DNA from: Halocaridina rubra
Taxonomy: Eukaryota; Arthropoda; Malacostraca; Decapoda; Atyidae
Reading direction: 5' to 3'
DNA: 64,000 nt
Assembly (NCBI GenBank): GCA_037179515.1
Contig: JAXCGZ010015136.1
Span: 53,501 to 117,500 of the forward strand
The notes beneath the pieces were generated by a model. It ran no database searches. It saw only the letters and a list, made by a program, of their open reading frames with translations, and was not told the DNA's origin. A program made the position numbers and the translations under genes. Below are positions 1-14,852 of this stretch, in pieces; the stretch's first letter is position 1; each line of letters opens with the position of its first letter.

Positions 1-515
1 GAGAGATACCCAATAGACACGCTCTGACCTGGAACTTTTCCGTTCTATAGGCTTGTTGAAATAGCTCCTCCCCAAAATAGGAGGGACTCCACTTCGAACC
101 TGGCGTTGATTTGCAGGACTGGATGTCACTTGAGTTCATTGGCAGGATTGGATGTCAAGCCATGCCCTGCCCCTGGGGTATTTCAAGAACCACCCAGGGC
201 AGACACAGTTAGTTAGAACTTTGCCCGGGGCACGAATAGATTATAGATTGTGATAGTCATAAGAGGGGGGGCATTGAGGCGTCGAAGATGTTTTACTCTA
301 GAATAAATTAAGATAAAGGAACCACTGCTTGTCCATTCTTACCTTGCACCCTTCTGGTACTAATATTAACGTAGTGAGAAGAATTCATCACGACAACTGG
401 TGACACGTGGTGAAATAGTAATTAACTTTACGACAACTGGTAACAAGCGGTGAGATAACCCAGTCATCTTACAAAGTGGTGAATTCAGATGGGATAGTAC
501 AAAATCATTACAACA
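1..515 (+). repeat. LARD-1 5' LTR, 3' half (left part outside window)
   Basis: Near-identical to 6844-7359 and ending in the same ATTACAACA. A possible polyadenylation motif (AATAAA) lies near 303. The LTR start is off the window edge. Confidence 0.75.
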
Positions 516-519
516 AACT

Positions 520-537
520 TGGTGGCAGCGCAGTACG
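520..537 (+). other. Candidate primer-binding site of LARD-1
   Basis: Four bases after the LTR end comes TGGTGGCAGCGCAGTACG. It begins with TGG, complementary to a tRNA CCA end, at the expected distance. I cannot assign the tRNA, so position is the main support. Confidence 0.35.
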
Positions 538-611
538 GATCACACTCCAGGAAAAAAGTACGAAGAGACTCTCATATCAGAAGAAACCAGTGCGAAGAAA
601 AGAAAATAGGA

Positions 612-1226
612 ATGGCAAAAGCAGAAATCCAACATCTCCCAATTCAAGAAATGAGTGACGAGGCCAAACACTGGAGAATTCTCGAACTGGAGGAGCACGT
701 GCGGCGCCTACAAACTCCTGCCGACGCCGCTCCGTCGAGAAGGAACTTGGTCAACGCCGACAGAGAAACCGACGCCTCAAACATCGACGAACAGCCTGCC
801 GCTCTGAGCCCCGTGGTGACACAGGGAACGCAGCAGGACAAGCCCCCACCCCGTGCCCTGGTTGTAAAGGCGCCTAGAGTAAAAAATTCACCTTTATACC
901 TCGACGGCGCAAATGTAAAAGACCTCGAATGTCCGTCCATAATTCCCGCGACCGACTTCCTGAAATACTTGGGTCTGCGGATGAGAAGCGACGAGTGGTC
1001 AAACAGAGAATATTATGAAACTTTTAAGGAACTATTCCTAAGATATTTCTTAGTAAGCCGAAGTGTGACTGGGGCATTGAGTGAAAATACCCATTACAAG
1101 AAATATAAGTTGCCGGATCCGACCAAGAAGATGGCGATTCGTCGATTTTACTCGAGAGAAGAAGGAGAACCCCCTCCTTCCTTGCCTTCTGCCGTGAAGT
1201 CCTTCAGGATCACCTCCTTAAAATAG
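612..1226 (+). CDS. LARD-1 ORF, BEN-like C-terminus (204 aa)
   Basis: The first ATG of the open frame is at 612; the frame stays open from 519 but has no ATG before this. The N-terminus is charged and helical (about residues 15-35), followed by a Pro/Ala/Thr-rich linker. Residues ~130-190 are the only structured-looking part. They hold an LF.RYFLVSRSVTG block followed by KLPDPTKKMAIRRFY, which resembles the LF..E.L..SS.TG and LDP.K...I core of BEN domains, DNA-binding or protein-binding modules of chromatin proteins. There is no Gag major homology region, zinc knuckle or DTG protease motif. It could be a divergent Gag or a captured host fragment. The BEN match is from memory of the family and needs a profile search. 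Confidence 0.45.
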   Translation: MAKAEIQHLPIQEMSDEAKHWRILELEEHVRRLQTPADAAPSRRNLVNADRETDASNIDEQPAALSPVVTQGTQQDKPPPRALVVKAPRVKNSPLYLDGANVKDLECPSIIPATDFLKYLGLRMRSDEWSNREYYETFKELFLRYFLVSRSVTGALSENTHYKKYKLPDPTKKMAIRRFYSREEGEPPPSLPSAVKSFRITSLK

Positions 1227-3876
1227 CTAAGTACTTGTGATCTGTATCCAGTGAGTAATGGGACAATTAGTAAAAGAAATTGAGGTCGGTGGATGCCGCC
1301 ATTTTATCTTGTAGTTATGCTTTGACTCAGCCAACCCGCCTATGCGGGGTGTGGCGCCTAATAAGTTAATAAAAGTAGAATTTCTGTACCCATTACTAAC
1401 ATGGATAATTTGTACTAATAGCTATAAGAAGTAATGAACTCCCATTTTTTTATTATATGAATAATATAAAGTAATTGCGTTTAAAGGGTGTTCCATTTAT
1501 TTGTATTAATGCCTAAATTGAATTTTAAGAACGCGAATGTATTGATTTTAATTGAAAATTTAATGTACGTGCAATCACTATTACAGTATATTAATTTCTT
1601 AAGCGTAAGAATTATAGTGAGAAATATACTTGAGTCTGTTTTTAAGGTTTTTCATAGACCACGTGTGATTTCCGAGAAAGGAATGCGGAAGTGACCAATC
1701 GATCTCCCAACCTCGTTATTATAAATATGTAGTAATTGTACTGATCTTTGATATTTAAAGTACGTGTAAAATCATTTTTATATAAATTTCTTAAAGCGTA
1801 AGAAATCGAGCGTTAAGATTGCGCCTGTTTCCAAGGTTCTTTCTTTTTTTTTGTTTGTTTTTTCTCCACTGGAGTAATGTTTTAGCGAAAGAAATAAATA
1901 AATGACAGATCGTTTTTTTTGTGTTGTTATGATGAAGAAATTAATATTACGATACGTGTGTGGCATTTTATTTTGAAGAATAAGAACTTTTGTGATATTA
2001 TTTAGAGATGAGTTTTTTTAATTTCGCGCTATGCAGGCGACTGTAAGAGTAAATTAGAGGAATTTGTGCTGTCCTAGAATAGGGAAGGTTTTTCAGTGTC
2101 ACCCAAACGTAGCTTCAAGGGAGTAGAATGTTTGTTTGTTGTTAGAATGGGACTTAGGACTGGTGAGGCAGTCATGTGACCGCACGGCCCAACCGAGATT
2201 TCACCTTTACTCTCCTTCAGAGAGATCGGGAAAGGGAAACCAACGTTGTAAATAAAAGGGAATTTTACAGAACGGGGATGATTGTTTTGTAAGTGATGCA
2301 GCGAGTGAGGCAGAGAATGAGTATGAATGACTGGGGGTATAATGGGGGGGTTGCTCTAGGGGGTGAAATCGCGGAAAGCACCGTTAGGAAGCACGATTGG
2401 GGAGTCTCTGCGAGGGTCGTTCCCCTGCTCCGCCAGGTTCTTCTGCATGCCATATCAGAGTATTTTTTATGGGAGGTGATGCGCTGTTGCAATATCTAGT
2501 GAGGGATATTTTTGAGAAAATGATTCTCCACCTGCCCAGATATGGCTGAGATGCCAAGTTTGTTTTATTTTTGTTTTGTCCCCTACTCCGCCATTGAGAT
2601 TATTATTCGATTTCCGAGAGTTCCAAGATAGATATTACGTGATAAAGGACGTGAATCTATGAATGATTCCTTATTTTCTTTGCTAGCTGCAGTATATACA
2701 TTATTTGTCTGAAGAGATATGTTAGATTGATAAAATAAAACTTTGCGAGTTTTAGCCATGATAATGTTTTATCAAAATTATTTCAGCATGGTCATAAAGA
2801 AAGAGTGAGAGCTGACACGAAATGACAACAAGAATGTTACACAGCCGTTTCCCGTATTTGAGAGAGCAGAAGTTGATCCAGAAGCCAAAAGAACAGGGGA
2901 GAAAACAGCGCCCACATGCGCACCCCCATAAAAGCAAACAGACAGAACAGTTATATGTTGAACTTCTCCCTGTTCTGGAGGAAATTCTGTTGTTTAGTAA
3001 TTTAAATAAGTTAAATTCGAGATAGTAAAAGAATATATATATTTCATGTTTGAATTGTTCATGTACAACTCCTTACGAGATTTTGAAACTTAAGCAAAAT
3101 ACATTCTTTACTGTTGCTAATGAAATATACTTTTTGTTTTATTATTGCATACACAGAGACAGACTTTTTATATTCTTTGATACCCGTTTTTGTTATATAG
3201 TTTTTTGTATTGAAGAAATCTTTAAAATCTTAATTAAAGAGTTTTGAAAAGATTATCTAGAAATAATTATTGTTAATTACTATCACTGTTATGAATTTAA
3301 AATTATAATTGAGCTAATTAAGATAATTAAGATTCTCAGAATTTATATGTTGAGTTTTAAGTTTAAAAATTAATGACACTTAAGTCCTTTTTAAGAAGTT
3401 GTTAAGAAAAAGATATTTGTACTTTTGTTGATCGTAGTAAAGATATTTGTCACATATGATTTTAATCTTTTGCTTTAATTTCATCAGAGTGTGTGTGCTT
3501 CGACTCAACCCTCTGATTTATAGCAAGAAAAGGATTGTCATTATAGACAAGGATGTGTATGCTGTTACAGTAAAGTCCTTAGCAATATTAAACAGAAAGG
3601 AATGGATTTATGCTTCGACATTTCTGCAGTTGTACACTAAGTTCTTTTTGCTTTTGTTTTTTTTAATTGGGAATAAGAATAGCCCTCTGACAATAAACGT
3701 AAAACTCTATCGATAGTCATTGCTAACGTTTGTTCACTTTCATTTGTTTATTTATTATTTTATTATTAGAGATACTCTGCGACAATTTTTTATTTTCAGT
3801 ACATTTAAAGGAAGGAGGCCCGTCTCATCTGACACATGGGTGGATACCGCAACGTATATCACGGTCGCCCAGTCAA

Positions 3877-3952
<76 letters not shown>

Positions 3953-6349
3953 CTGAGACTGACATGAGCTTCTTCCGATACTACAAGAATGTTGCCGTCA
4001 TTGATTCTTTTTTTTGTTTTTTTTTCCAGCGAAGCTAGGCGATACTTGTGCCTACATTTTATTGCAGTCGATAGATTGTTGCATGCTGTTATTGCATAAA
4101 TACTGATAAGACATCGGTAGTACTGACTTTTGCATAAATACTTTCGCCACATATCGCAACTGTTTAGAGAATAGATAAAACTCCCATTGACAAATTGTGG
4201 AGCCAGCAAGTTGCCACTTATGCTCTATATATATACATAGATTATGACAGCAGGAATTTGAATAGTAAAAGAGACTGTGTTAGAATGAGCATTATTATGA
4301 AATATAAGTATAGAACTCTGTTCTTACTTCAGAATGCCAGTCTCCATTGTATATATATGGCTATTTTTGATTTAGTATTTTTATTTCATTTTTTATATTA
4401 TTCTTATTTTGATTATGATTATTAGTAATGTTATTATTATGTTGACTGATATTGTTGCTATCTCTCAATGGCTTGTTGCTAATTATTATTTTGAAATGCA
4501 ATCAGCAGTAACCTGATGATTTGTATCTTTTATCTGAATTCATACTTGATGTTACTGTAGCCACCGCTAATAAGAATATTTCTTTAGTGGCTTTTCTCAG
4601 TATTTAATGATTGTTCTTTTTGATATTTATAGTAATGTTATGTATCAGTTTCTAAGCTAAGTCCTAAGTATCTTGGAATAATAATCTAGTTGTGTAGACA
4701 CATACCTTCCATTACCACCCTATTTCTAGGCAGCCCTGACCTGCAAGTTCTAAAAGTCTTTAGATTTTGTCCTCTCAAACAAGTCCTTGTTGCCCATTGA
4801 ATAGAGATTGCAATCACTTGCAGTTGCAGGGGAGGCAAAGTATAGCCTCCGAGTACCAACGTATGGCCATTGTTGGTACCCCGAAGTCATAGGGAACCTT
4901 TCTTACAACTGTAGTAGTGACATAGGTTCAAATTTTCATCCCGAGGTCTGCTTCAAAGGTACATGTGTATGCAGTACTGAAGAGAATCGTGCTGACGTTG
5001 CAGGTCTCCTACAGGGTGGTCTTAGTCAAGATCGGCCCGAGAGTAGGACGAAAAAACCAGGCTGGAGGGATTTGGAAGGTGCATCGATCGCTTCCTCTTT
5101 GTCTTGCCTATCTTAGAAAGAAGATAATTTATGGTAGTGTACGAACCTGGACCTGCAGCGAAGACGGCGGGGGAGTGAAAAAACGAGAGAGAGAAACTGT
5201 GGAATCATGCCTAGCAAGAATTTTATGAGCAAGGGAAAGAGAAAACAAAAGTCTTTAATATCCTAATAACACTTTAAAAAGCCATGTAAACGAATTGATG
5301 AAATCCCAGAAAAAAAAGGGGGGTAATTCCCATACATGTCCTAACTGTAGTGAAAAGAGAGAGCAAAAAAAAGAGAAGTTTTTTTAAATATCTGAATAAT
5401 ACCTTTAGAAGCCACGTACACGCATTGATGGGATTCAAACAGACAGAAAGAAAAAATCCCTATACATGTCCAAACCTTAGTGAAGAGAGAAAGAAGGGTA
5501 TTTAAAATCCCTTATTAGTTGTTGGAAAGAACAACCCACGCTTTAGAACTGAAAGAAAAAATGGGAAAGAAAAGGTCCCCACCGTCTTTAACCACTGTGT
5601 TAAAAGACCAATTCTTTTATTATTTGTTTTACCTAGTTTTAAGATAATTTTAAGCGACAACTCAGAGACTCCTTTAAATATAGTTTTTGAATAAGTGCCT
5701 TTGATAAATTGTATGATTTGCACCGATAGTAATAAGTTGTCTTCTGCCTAAATAATATCATTGTTTTGCTTTAGCATTATCATTGTTTGAATCATGATTT
5801 AATCTTTGTGTTCATTAAGTTCTCATCTCAGTTTGTCTCTGAATAGGAATTGCATATTGAAATGATGAATGTTTTCTGACTTTTCACATCGTAACCAATA
5901 TTTTGTTTCAGGAGTAGTTTTTTAAGGCCTAATTTTAAGACAAATCAATGCCCCATAGTAACGATAGGAATTTACCATTTATGTTATTGTCTATCGCATT
6001 TTAAATGTTCGTACATACTAATGTTCTACATGATTTATATTTTTACTGTAGCTAACCAACTTTTGTAAATCTTTTGAAAAAGGAGAGAAGTAGACACAGT
6101 AACGTCATGATCTAAACTAACTTGTGATCTTAATTAATGGTTGATAATGATTAGTTACACACTGAAATCCTAATGATTAAGGTTAACTTTATTTTTTAAA
6201 TATAGGAATGTTTGTACTAAAGATTGTTTAGTGTTCATAGAACTAGGAATTCTTAGAAAATAGCTTAAATAATTCAGCCCCATTTCTATTGTAAACTAAT
6301 GTTAACTAGGATATGTCCAAGAGCTCTCAAAATAAGAGATATTTCAGTT
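1227..6349 (+). other. LARD-1 non-coding interior
   Basis: AT-rich sequence with many stops in all frames. Short open frames here show no domain and are not conserved in the inverted relative. The part from about 3330 to the PPT (6350-6362) aligns by eye with the reverse complement of 19.07-22.22 kb, including the segments around 3480-3530, 4560-4760 and 5280-5850. It carries a (TC)n tract at 3880-3949 and a short TA run near 4223 that is expanded in the inverted copy. Confidence 0.5.
3880..3949 (+). repeat. (TC)n microsatellite, ~70 bp
   Basis: Uninterrupted TC dinucleotides. A (GA)n tract occupies the homologous place in LARD-2 (21621-21748), so this array travels with the element. Confidence 0.97.
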
Positions 6350-8103
<1,754 letters not shown>

Positions 8104-9215
8104 ACACTGTTCCACATGGGAGACTTATTAGGAAGCTGCAATCAATGGCTAGAATAGGTGGAAATGCTTTGGAATGGATAAAAACTTACTTAGAAGGAAG
8201 GGAACAGAGGGTTAGAGTAAGACACTCAGTGTCTGAATGGAGAAGAGTTAGTAATGGAGTTGCACAGGGTTCAGTTTTAGGGCCACTTTTGTTCCTTGTA
8301 TATATAAATGACCTACCAGAGTCTGTAAATTCATTCATGAATATGTTTGCAGATGATGCAAAGATTGTGAAGAAAGTAAAAAACGAGAACAATGGTAGAG
8401 AACTTCAGGAGGATCTAAATAATCTGCATGAGTGGTCAGAAAAGTGGCTAATGAAATTCAATACTTCAAAATGTAAGGTAATGAGAATGGGTACAAGTGC
8501 AAAAAGGCCCAAGCTTGACTACTCGGTGGCTGGAGTACAACTTCAAGAGACAGAAAATGAGAGAGATCTAGGAGTAAACATACTGGCAGATTTGTCTCCA
8601 GAAATACATATAAATGGCATAGTAAGGGCAGCATATGCATTCTTATCAAATGTAAGGGTAGCCTTCAGGCACATGGACAAGGAAATGTTCAGAAATATTT
8701 ATGTAACCTATGTGAGGCCAAAACTCGAATATGCAGCCCCCTTTTGGAATCCGCACTTGAAAAAGCACATAGCTAATCTTGAAAAAGTTCAAAGATATGC
8801 CACGAAACTGGTGCCAGAAATACGCAATCTCAGTTATGATGAGAGGCTGAGGAACTTAGACTTAACATCACTCAAAGCTAGAAGAGTGAGGGGGGATATG
8901 GTGACAGGCTTTAAATTCCTTCATGGTTATGATAGAGTGGATAGGGATCGATATTTTGATATGGCTGGCTCTAGAACTAGAGGTCATAGTTTGAAGCTTG
9001 GTAAGAAAACTTCTTTGCAGGATGTAAGGAAATACTTTTTCAGTGTAAGAGTAGTTGATAATTGGAATTGGCTAAGCGAGGAGGTAGTTAATGCTATCTC
9101 AATCCATAGTTTTAAGGACAGGTATGATAAGTATCACTAAGTCTAAAATGGAACCGATCAGTAGACAGGAAGATACGAGCTTTGAGCTCTTTCCCATAAA
9201 CACAATTAGGTAATC
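8104..9215 (+). pseudogene. LINE-A copy A: C-terminal RT fragment, 5'-truncated
   Basis: Homology starts at the ACTGTTCCACATGGG motif that lies in mid-RT in copy H. The frame from the in-frame ATG at 8145 is open to 9140 (331 residues). It includes the SNGVAQGSVLGPLLF motif (P to A compared with VPQG) and FADD, so motif C aspartates remain, but motif A (FLDFQKAFD) is missing and the fragment cannot be an active RT. It ends with the conserved YDRVDRDRYF and SIHSFKDRYDKYH tail. The 3' UTR hairpin is slightly altered and only one tail unit remains before (AC)n at 9215-9231. Confidence 0.85.
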
Positions 9216-9231
9216 CACACACACACACACA
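9215..9231 (+). repeat. Short (AC)n tail between LINE-A copies A and B
   Basis: About eight AC units join the end of copy A to the start of copy B. Confidence 0.9.
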
Positions 9232-9517
9232 TATCGATATTTCGATATGGCTGGCTCTAGAACTAGAGGTCATAGTTTGAAGCTTCATAAGAAAACTTCT
9301 TTGCAGGATGTAAGGAAATACTTTTTCAGTGTAAGAGTAGTTGATAATTGGAATTGGCTAAGCGAGGAGGTAGTTAATGCTATCTCAATCCATAGTTTTA
9401 AGGACAGGTACGATAAGTATCACTAAGTCTAAAATGGAACCGATCAGGAGACGGGAAGATACGAGCTTTGGGCTCTTTCCCGTAAACACAATTAGGTAAT
9501 CACAATTAGGTAATCAC
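9231..9517 (+). pseudogene. LINE-A copy B: last ~285 bp only
   Basis: Begins at ATCGATATTTCGATATGG, corresponding to about 18185 in copy H, and carries only the last ~65 codons plus the 3' UTR. It ends in two AATTAGGTAATCAC units. Copy C is joined directly with no AC tract. Confidence 0.85.
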
Positions 9518-10602
9518 AATGGCTAGAATAGGTGGAAATGTTTTGGAATGGATAAAAACTTACTTAGAAGGAAGGGAACAGAGGGTTAGAGTAAGACACT
9601 CAGTGTCTGAATGGAGAAGAGTTAGTAGTGGAGTTCCACAGGGTTCAGTTTTAGGGCCACTTTTGTTCCTTGTATATGTAAATGACCTACCAGAGTCTGT
9701 AAATTCATTCATGAATATGTTTGCAGATGATGCAAAGATTGTGGAGAAAGTAAAAAACGAGAACAATGGTAGAGAACTTCAGGAGGATCTAAATAATCTG
9801 CATGAGTGGTCAGAAAAGTGGCTAATGAAATTCAATACTTCAAAATGTAAGGTAATGAGAATGGGTACAAGTGCAAGAAGGCCCAAGCTTGACTACTCGG
9901 TGGCTGGAGTACAACTTCAAGAGACAGAAAATGAGAGAGATCTAGGAGTAAACATACTGGCAGATTTGTCTCCAGAAATACATATAAATGGCATAGTAAG
10001 GGCAGCATATGCATTCTTATCAAATGTAAGGGTAGCATTCAGGCACATGGACAAGGAAATGTTCAGAAATATTTATGTAATGTATGTGAGGCCAAAACTC
10101 GAATATGCAGCCCCCTTTTGGAATCCGCACTTGAAAAAGCACATAGCTAAGCTTGAAAAAGTTCAAAGACATGCCACGAAACTGGTGCCAGAAATACGCA
10201 ATCTCAGTTATGATGAGAGGCTGAGGGAATTAGACTTACCATCACTGGAAGCTAGAAGAGTGAGGGGGGATATGGTGACAGTCTTTAAATTCCTTCATGG
10301 TTATGATAGAGTGGATAGGGATCGATATTTTGATATGGCTGGCTCTAGAACTAGAGGTCATAGTTTGAAGCTTGGTAAGAAAACTTCTTTGCAGGATGTA
10401 AGGAAATACTTTTTCAGTGTAAGAGTAGTTGATAATTGGAATTGGCTAAGCGAGGAGGTAGTTAATGCTATCTCAATACATAGTTTTAAGGACAGGTATG
10501 ATAAGTATCACTAAGTATAAAATGGAACCGATCAGGAGACTGGAAGATACGAGCTTTGGGCTCTTTCCCGTAAACACAATTAGGTAATCACAATTAGGTA
10601 AT
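9518..10602 (+). pseudogene. LINE-A copy C: C-terminal RT fragment, 5'-truncated
   Basis: The frame is open from ATG 9519 to 10514 (331 residues) with [15 protein letters not shown] and FADD intact. It starts at the MARIGGN motif, later than copy A, so motif A is again absent. Two tail units and an AC tract follow. It is nearly identical in protein to copy A but keeps VPQG, so the two copies came from different source elements or have diverged. Confidence 0.85.
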
Positions 10603-10632
10603 CACACGCACACACACACACACACACACACA
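10603..10632 (+). repeat. (CA)n tail between LINE-A copies C and D
   Basis: About 14 CA units; copy D starts at 10633. Confidence 0.92.
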
Positions 10633-12838
10633 TTCTTCTTGAGAGTAGAGGCACTGAGGACATGAGGAGGAACTATCGGAAAGGAGATTACATCAAAATG
10701 AATGAGCTTATTGCAGTTATTGACTGGAGAACCTTATTTTACAACAAATCTGTACAAGAAATGTATGACATCTTTTGTGAGAAATATGGGAAGATAGTAG
10801 ATTGCTGCATACCTGTCACCAAAGTAGGTGTAATTCATGCTAGAGAGAAATGGTTCGATAATGGGTGTAAAAGAGCTAAGGAGTGGAGAGACATATGCTG
10901 GAAAAGGTATAGGAGGAGAAAAAACATAAATGCCTGGCAAACCTACAAAAGAGCAAGAAATGACTACCTAAGTAAAAGGAGAGAGGCAGAAAGAGACTAT
11001 GAGAGGGATATCAAGAGGAAGGCTAAAGAAAATCCCAAGCTTTTCCACAGCTTTATCAGAGGAAAACTGAAGGTAAAAGAACAGGTTTTAAGGCTAAAGA
11101 GAGCGGATGGAAGCATCACTGAGACAGATGAAGAGATCTGCAAAGATTTGAACAAGGAGTTTCAGTCAGTATTTACAGTAGAAAATACCCCACCCCCTCA
11201 GATTGCAGTGATAGAAGCTCAAGGGCCGGTATTAGAAAACATCAACCTTACAGCCACAGAGGTATGCAAAGCGCTGATGGATTTAGATGTTCATAAAGCT
11301 ACAGGTCCTGATGACATATCCCCTCATGTGCTTAAAAAATGCGCAAACACAATATCAGTGGCACTAAGTATCATATTTAAGGAGTCACTGGAGTCGGGGG
11401 AGATTCCAAGATGCTGGAAACAAGCAAATGTGATACATATCTTCAAAAAGGGAAGGAGGGATACGGCTCTGAACTATAGACCTGTTTCCTTGACCAGCAT
11501 AGTTTGCAAAGTTATGGAGAAACTACTAAGGAAACATATCTCTCTTCACTTGGAATCCTTCAAACTTTTTGTCAGTGAGGCAACATGGCTTCAGAGAAGG
11601 TAGATCAACAGTAACAAACTTATTAGAATTTTATGATGAGGTAAGCCAAATCTTACAGGAAAGAGAGGGCTGGGCAGATTGCATATTCCTAGACTTCCAG
11701 AAAGCGTTTGACACTGTTCCACATGGGAGACTTATTAGGAAGCTGCAATCAATGGCTAGAATAGGTGGAAATGTTTTGGAATGGATAAAAACTTACTTAG
11801 AAGGAAGGGAACAGAGGGTTAGAGTAAGACACTCAGTGTCTGAATGGAGAAGAGTTAGTAGTGGAGTTCCACAGGGTTCAGTTTTAGGGCCACTTTTGTT
11901 CCTTGTATATGTAAATGACCTACCAGAGTCTGTAAATTCATTCATGAATATGTTTGCAGATGATGCAAAGATTGTGAAGAAAGTAAAAAACGAGAACAAT
12001 GGTAGAGAACTTCAGGAGGATCTAAATAATCTGCATGAGTGGTCAGAAAAGTGGCTAATGAAATTCAGTACTTCAAAATGTAAGGTAATGAGAATGGGTA
12101 CAAGTGCAAAAAGGCCCAAGCTTGACTACTCGGTGGCTGGAGTACAACTTCAAGAGACAGAAAATGAGAGAGATCTAGGAGTAAACATACTGGCAGATTT
12201 GTCTCCAGAAATACATATAAATGGCATAGTAAGGGCAGCATATGCATTCTTATCAAATGTAAGGGTAGCCTTCAGGCACATGGACAAGGAAATGTTCAGA
12301 AATATTTATGTAACCTATGTGAGGCCAAAACTCGAATATGCAGCCCCCTTTTGGAATCCGCACTTGAAAAAGCACAGAGCTAAGCTTGAAAAAGTTCAAA
12401 GACATGCCACGAAACTGGTGCCAGAAATACGCAATCTCAGTTATGATGAGAGGCTGAGGGAATTAGACATACCATCACTGGAAGCTAGAAGAGTGAGGGG
12501 GGATATGGTGACAGTCTTTAAATTCCTTCATGGTTATGATAGAGTGGATAGGGATCGATATTTTGATATGGCTGGCTCTAGAACTAGAGGTCATAGTTTG
12601 AAGCTTGGTAAGAAAACTTCTTTGCAGGATGTAAGGAAATACTTTTTCAGTGTAAGAGTAGTTGATAATTGGAATTGGCTAAGCGAGGAGGTAGTTAATG
12701 CTATCTCAATCCATAGTTTTAAGGACAGGTATGATAAGTATCACTAAGTCTAAAATGGAACCGATGAGGAGACGGGAAGATACGAGATTTGGGATCTTTC
12801 CCGTAAACACAATTAGGTAATCACAATTAGGCAATCAC
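10633..12838 (+). pseudogene. LINE-A copy D: linker and RT, one frameshift
   Basis: Starts within the region between endonuclease and RT (ATTCTTCTTGAGAGTAGAGG, about 16263 in copy H). Two overlapping frames, 10662-11603 and 11569-12747, cover one RT. The break is an extra A near 11570 in the run before TTTTTGTCAGTG. Apart from this the RT is complete: [24 protein letters not shown] and FADD are present. The upstream part has the basic KRAKEWRDICWKRYRRRK block. The endonuclease is missing. Confidence 0.87.
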
Positions 12839-12850
12839 ACACACACACAC
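12835..12850 (+). repeat. Short (AC)n tail between LINE-A copies D and E
   Basis: Eight AC units; copy E begins at 12851. Confidence 0.9.
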
Positions 12851-14454
12851 GGTATTAGAGAACATCAACGTTACAGCCACAGAGGTATGCAAAGCGCTGA
12901 TGGATTTAGATGTTCATAAAGCTTCATGTCCTGATGACATATCCCCTCATGTACTTAAAAAAATGCGCAAGCTCAATATCAGTGGCACTGGGTATCATAT
13001 TTAAAAAGTCACTGGAGTCAGGGGAGATTCCAAGACGCTGGAAACAAGCAAATGTGATACCTATCTTCAAAAAAGGAAGGAGGGATACGGCTCTGAACTA
13101 TAGACCAGTTTCCTTGACCAGCATAGTTTGCAAAGTTATGGAGAAACTACTAAGGAAACATATCTCTCTTCACTTGGAATCCTTCAACTTTTTGTCAGTG
13201 AGCCAACATGGCTTCAGAGAAGGTAGATGAACAGTAACAAAATTATTAGAATTTTTTATGAGGTAAGCCGAATCTTACAGGAAAGAGAGGGCTGGGCAGA
13301 TTGCATATTCCTAGACTTCCAGAAAGCGTTTGACACTGTTCCACATGGGAGACTTATTAGGAAGCTGCAGGCAATGGCTAGAATAGGTGAAAATGTCTTG
13401 GAATGGATAAAAACTTACTTAGAAGGAAGGGAACAGAGGGTTAGAGTAAGACACTCAGTGTCTGAATGGAGAAGAGTTAGTAATGGAGTTGCACAGGGTT
13501 CAGTTTTAGGGCCACCTTTGTTCCTTGTATATGTAAATGACCTACCAAAGTCTGCAAATTCATTCATGAATATGTTTGCAGATGATGCAAAGATTGTGAA
13601 GAAAGTAAAAAATGAGAACAATGGTAGAGAACTTCAGGAAGATATAAATAGTCTGCATGAGTGGTCAGAAAAGTGGCTAATGAAATTCAATACTTCAAAA
13701 TGTAAGGTAATGAGAATGGGTACAAGTGCAAGAAGGCCCAAGCTTGACTACTCGGTGGCTGGAGTACAACTTCAAGAGGTAAAAAATGAGAGAGATCTAG
13801 GAGTAAACATACTGGCAGATTTGTCTCCAGAAATACATATAAATGGCATAGTAAGGGCAGCATATGTATTTTTATCAAATGAAAGGGTAGCCTTCAGGCA
13901 CATGGACAAGGAAATGTTCATAAATATTTATGTAACCTATGTGAGGCCAAAACTCGAATATGCAGCCCCCTTTTGGAATCCGCACTTGAAAAAGCACATA
14001 GCTAAGCTTGAAAAAGTTCAAAGACATGCCACGAAACTGGTGCCAGAAATACGCAATCTCAGTTATGATGAAAGGCTGAGGGAATTAGACTTACCATCAC
14101 TCGAAGCTAGAAGATTGAGGGGGGGATATGGTGACGGTCTTTAAATTCCTTCATGGTTATGATAGAGTGGATAGGGATCGATATTTTGATATGGCAGTCT
14201 CTAGAACTAGAGGTTTGAAGCTTCGTAAGAAAACTTCTTTGCAGGATGTAAGGAAATACTTTTTCAGTGTAAGAGTAGTTGATAATTGGAATTGGCTAAG
14301 CGAGGAGGTAGTTAATGCTATCTCAATCCATAGTTTTAAGGACAGGTATGATAAGTATCACTAAGTATAAAATGGAACCGATGAGGAGACGGGAAGATAC
14401 GAGCTTTGGGCTCTTTCCCGTAAACACAATTAGGTAATCACAATTAGGTAATCA
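12851..14454 (+). pseudogene. LINE-A copy E: RT with several lesions
   Basis: Starts at GGTATTAGAGAACATCAAC (about 16859 in copy H). The RT is split into frames at 12910-13230, 13227-14144 and 14128-14364. Lesions include an extra A near 12960, a CGATCA-type loss near 13229, and an extra G in the G-run near 14122. FLDFQKAFD, SNGVAQGSVLGP and FADD can still be read. It is the most decayed long copy in the array. Confidence 0.82.
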
Positions 14455-14852
14455 GTTATGATGAGAGGCTGAGGAACTTAGACTTACCATCACTCGAAGC
14501 TAGAAGAGTGATGGGGGATATGGTGACAGTCTTTAAATTCCTTCATGGTTATGATAGAGTGGATAGGGATCGATATTTTGATATGGCTGGCTCTAGAACT
14601 AGAGGTCATAGTTTGAAGCTTCATAAGAAAACTTCTTTGCAGGATTTAAGGAAATACTTTTTCAGTGTAAGAGTAGTTGATAATTGGAATTGGCTAAGCG
14701 AGGAGGTAGTTAATGCTATCTCAATCCATAGTTTTAAGGACAGGTATGATAAGTATCACTAAGTATAAAATGGAACCGATGAGGAGACGGGAAGATACGA
14801 GCTTTGGGCTCATTCCCGTAAACACAATTAATTAATCACAATTAGGTAATCA
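14455..14852 (+). pseudogene. LINE-A copy F: last ~400 bp
   Basis: Begins GTTATGATGAGAGGCTGAGG directly after the tail of copy E. The C-terminal frame 14508-14762 is open. It shares its start point and private variants with copy G (GATTTAAGG, CTCATTCCC in the hairpin, CTTCATAAG), so F and G appear to be a local tandem duplication. Confidence 0.82.

Noticed and set aside
3720..4209. Ser/Leu and Arg/Glu repeat proteins
   Set aside because: Translations of the (TC)n microsatellite; the same applies at 21536-21852 and 48168-48404.
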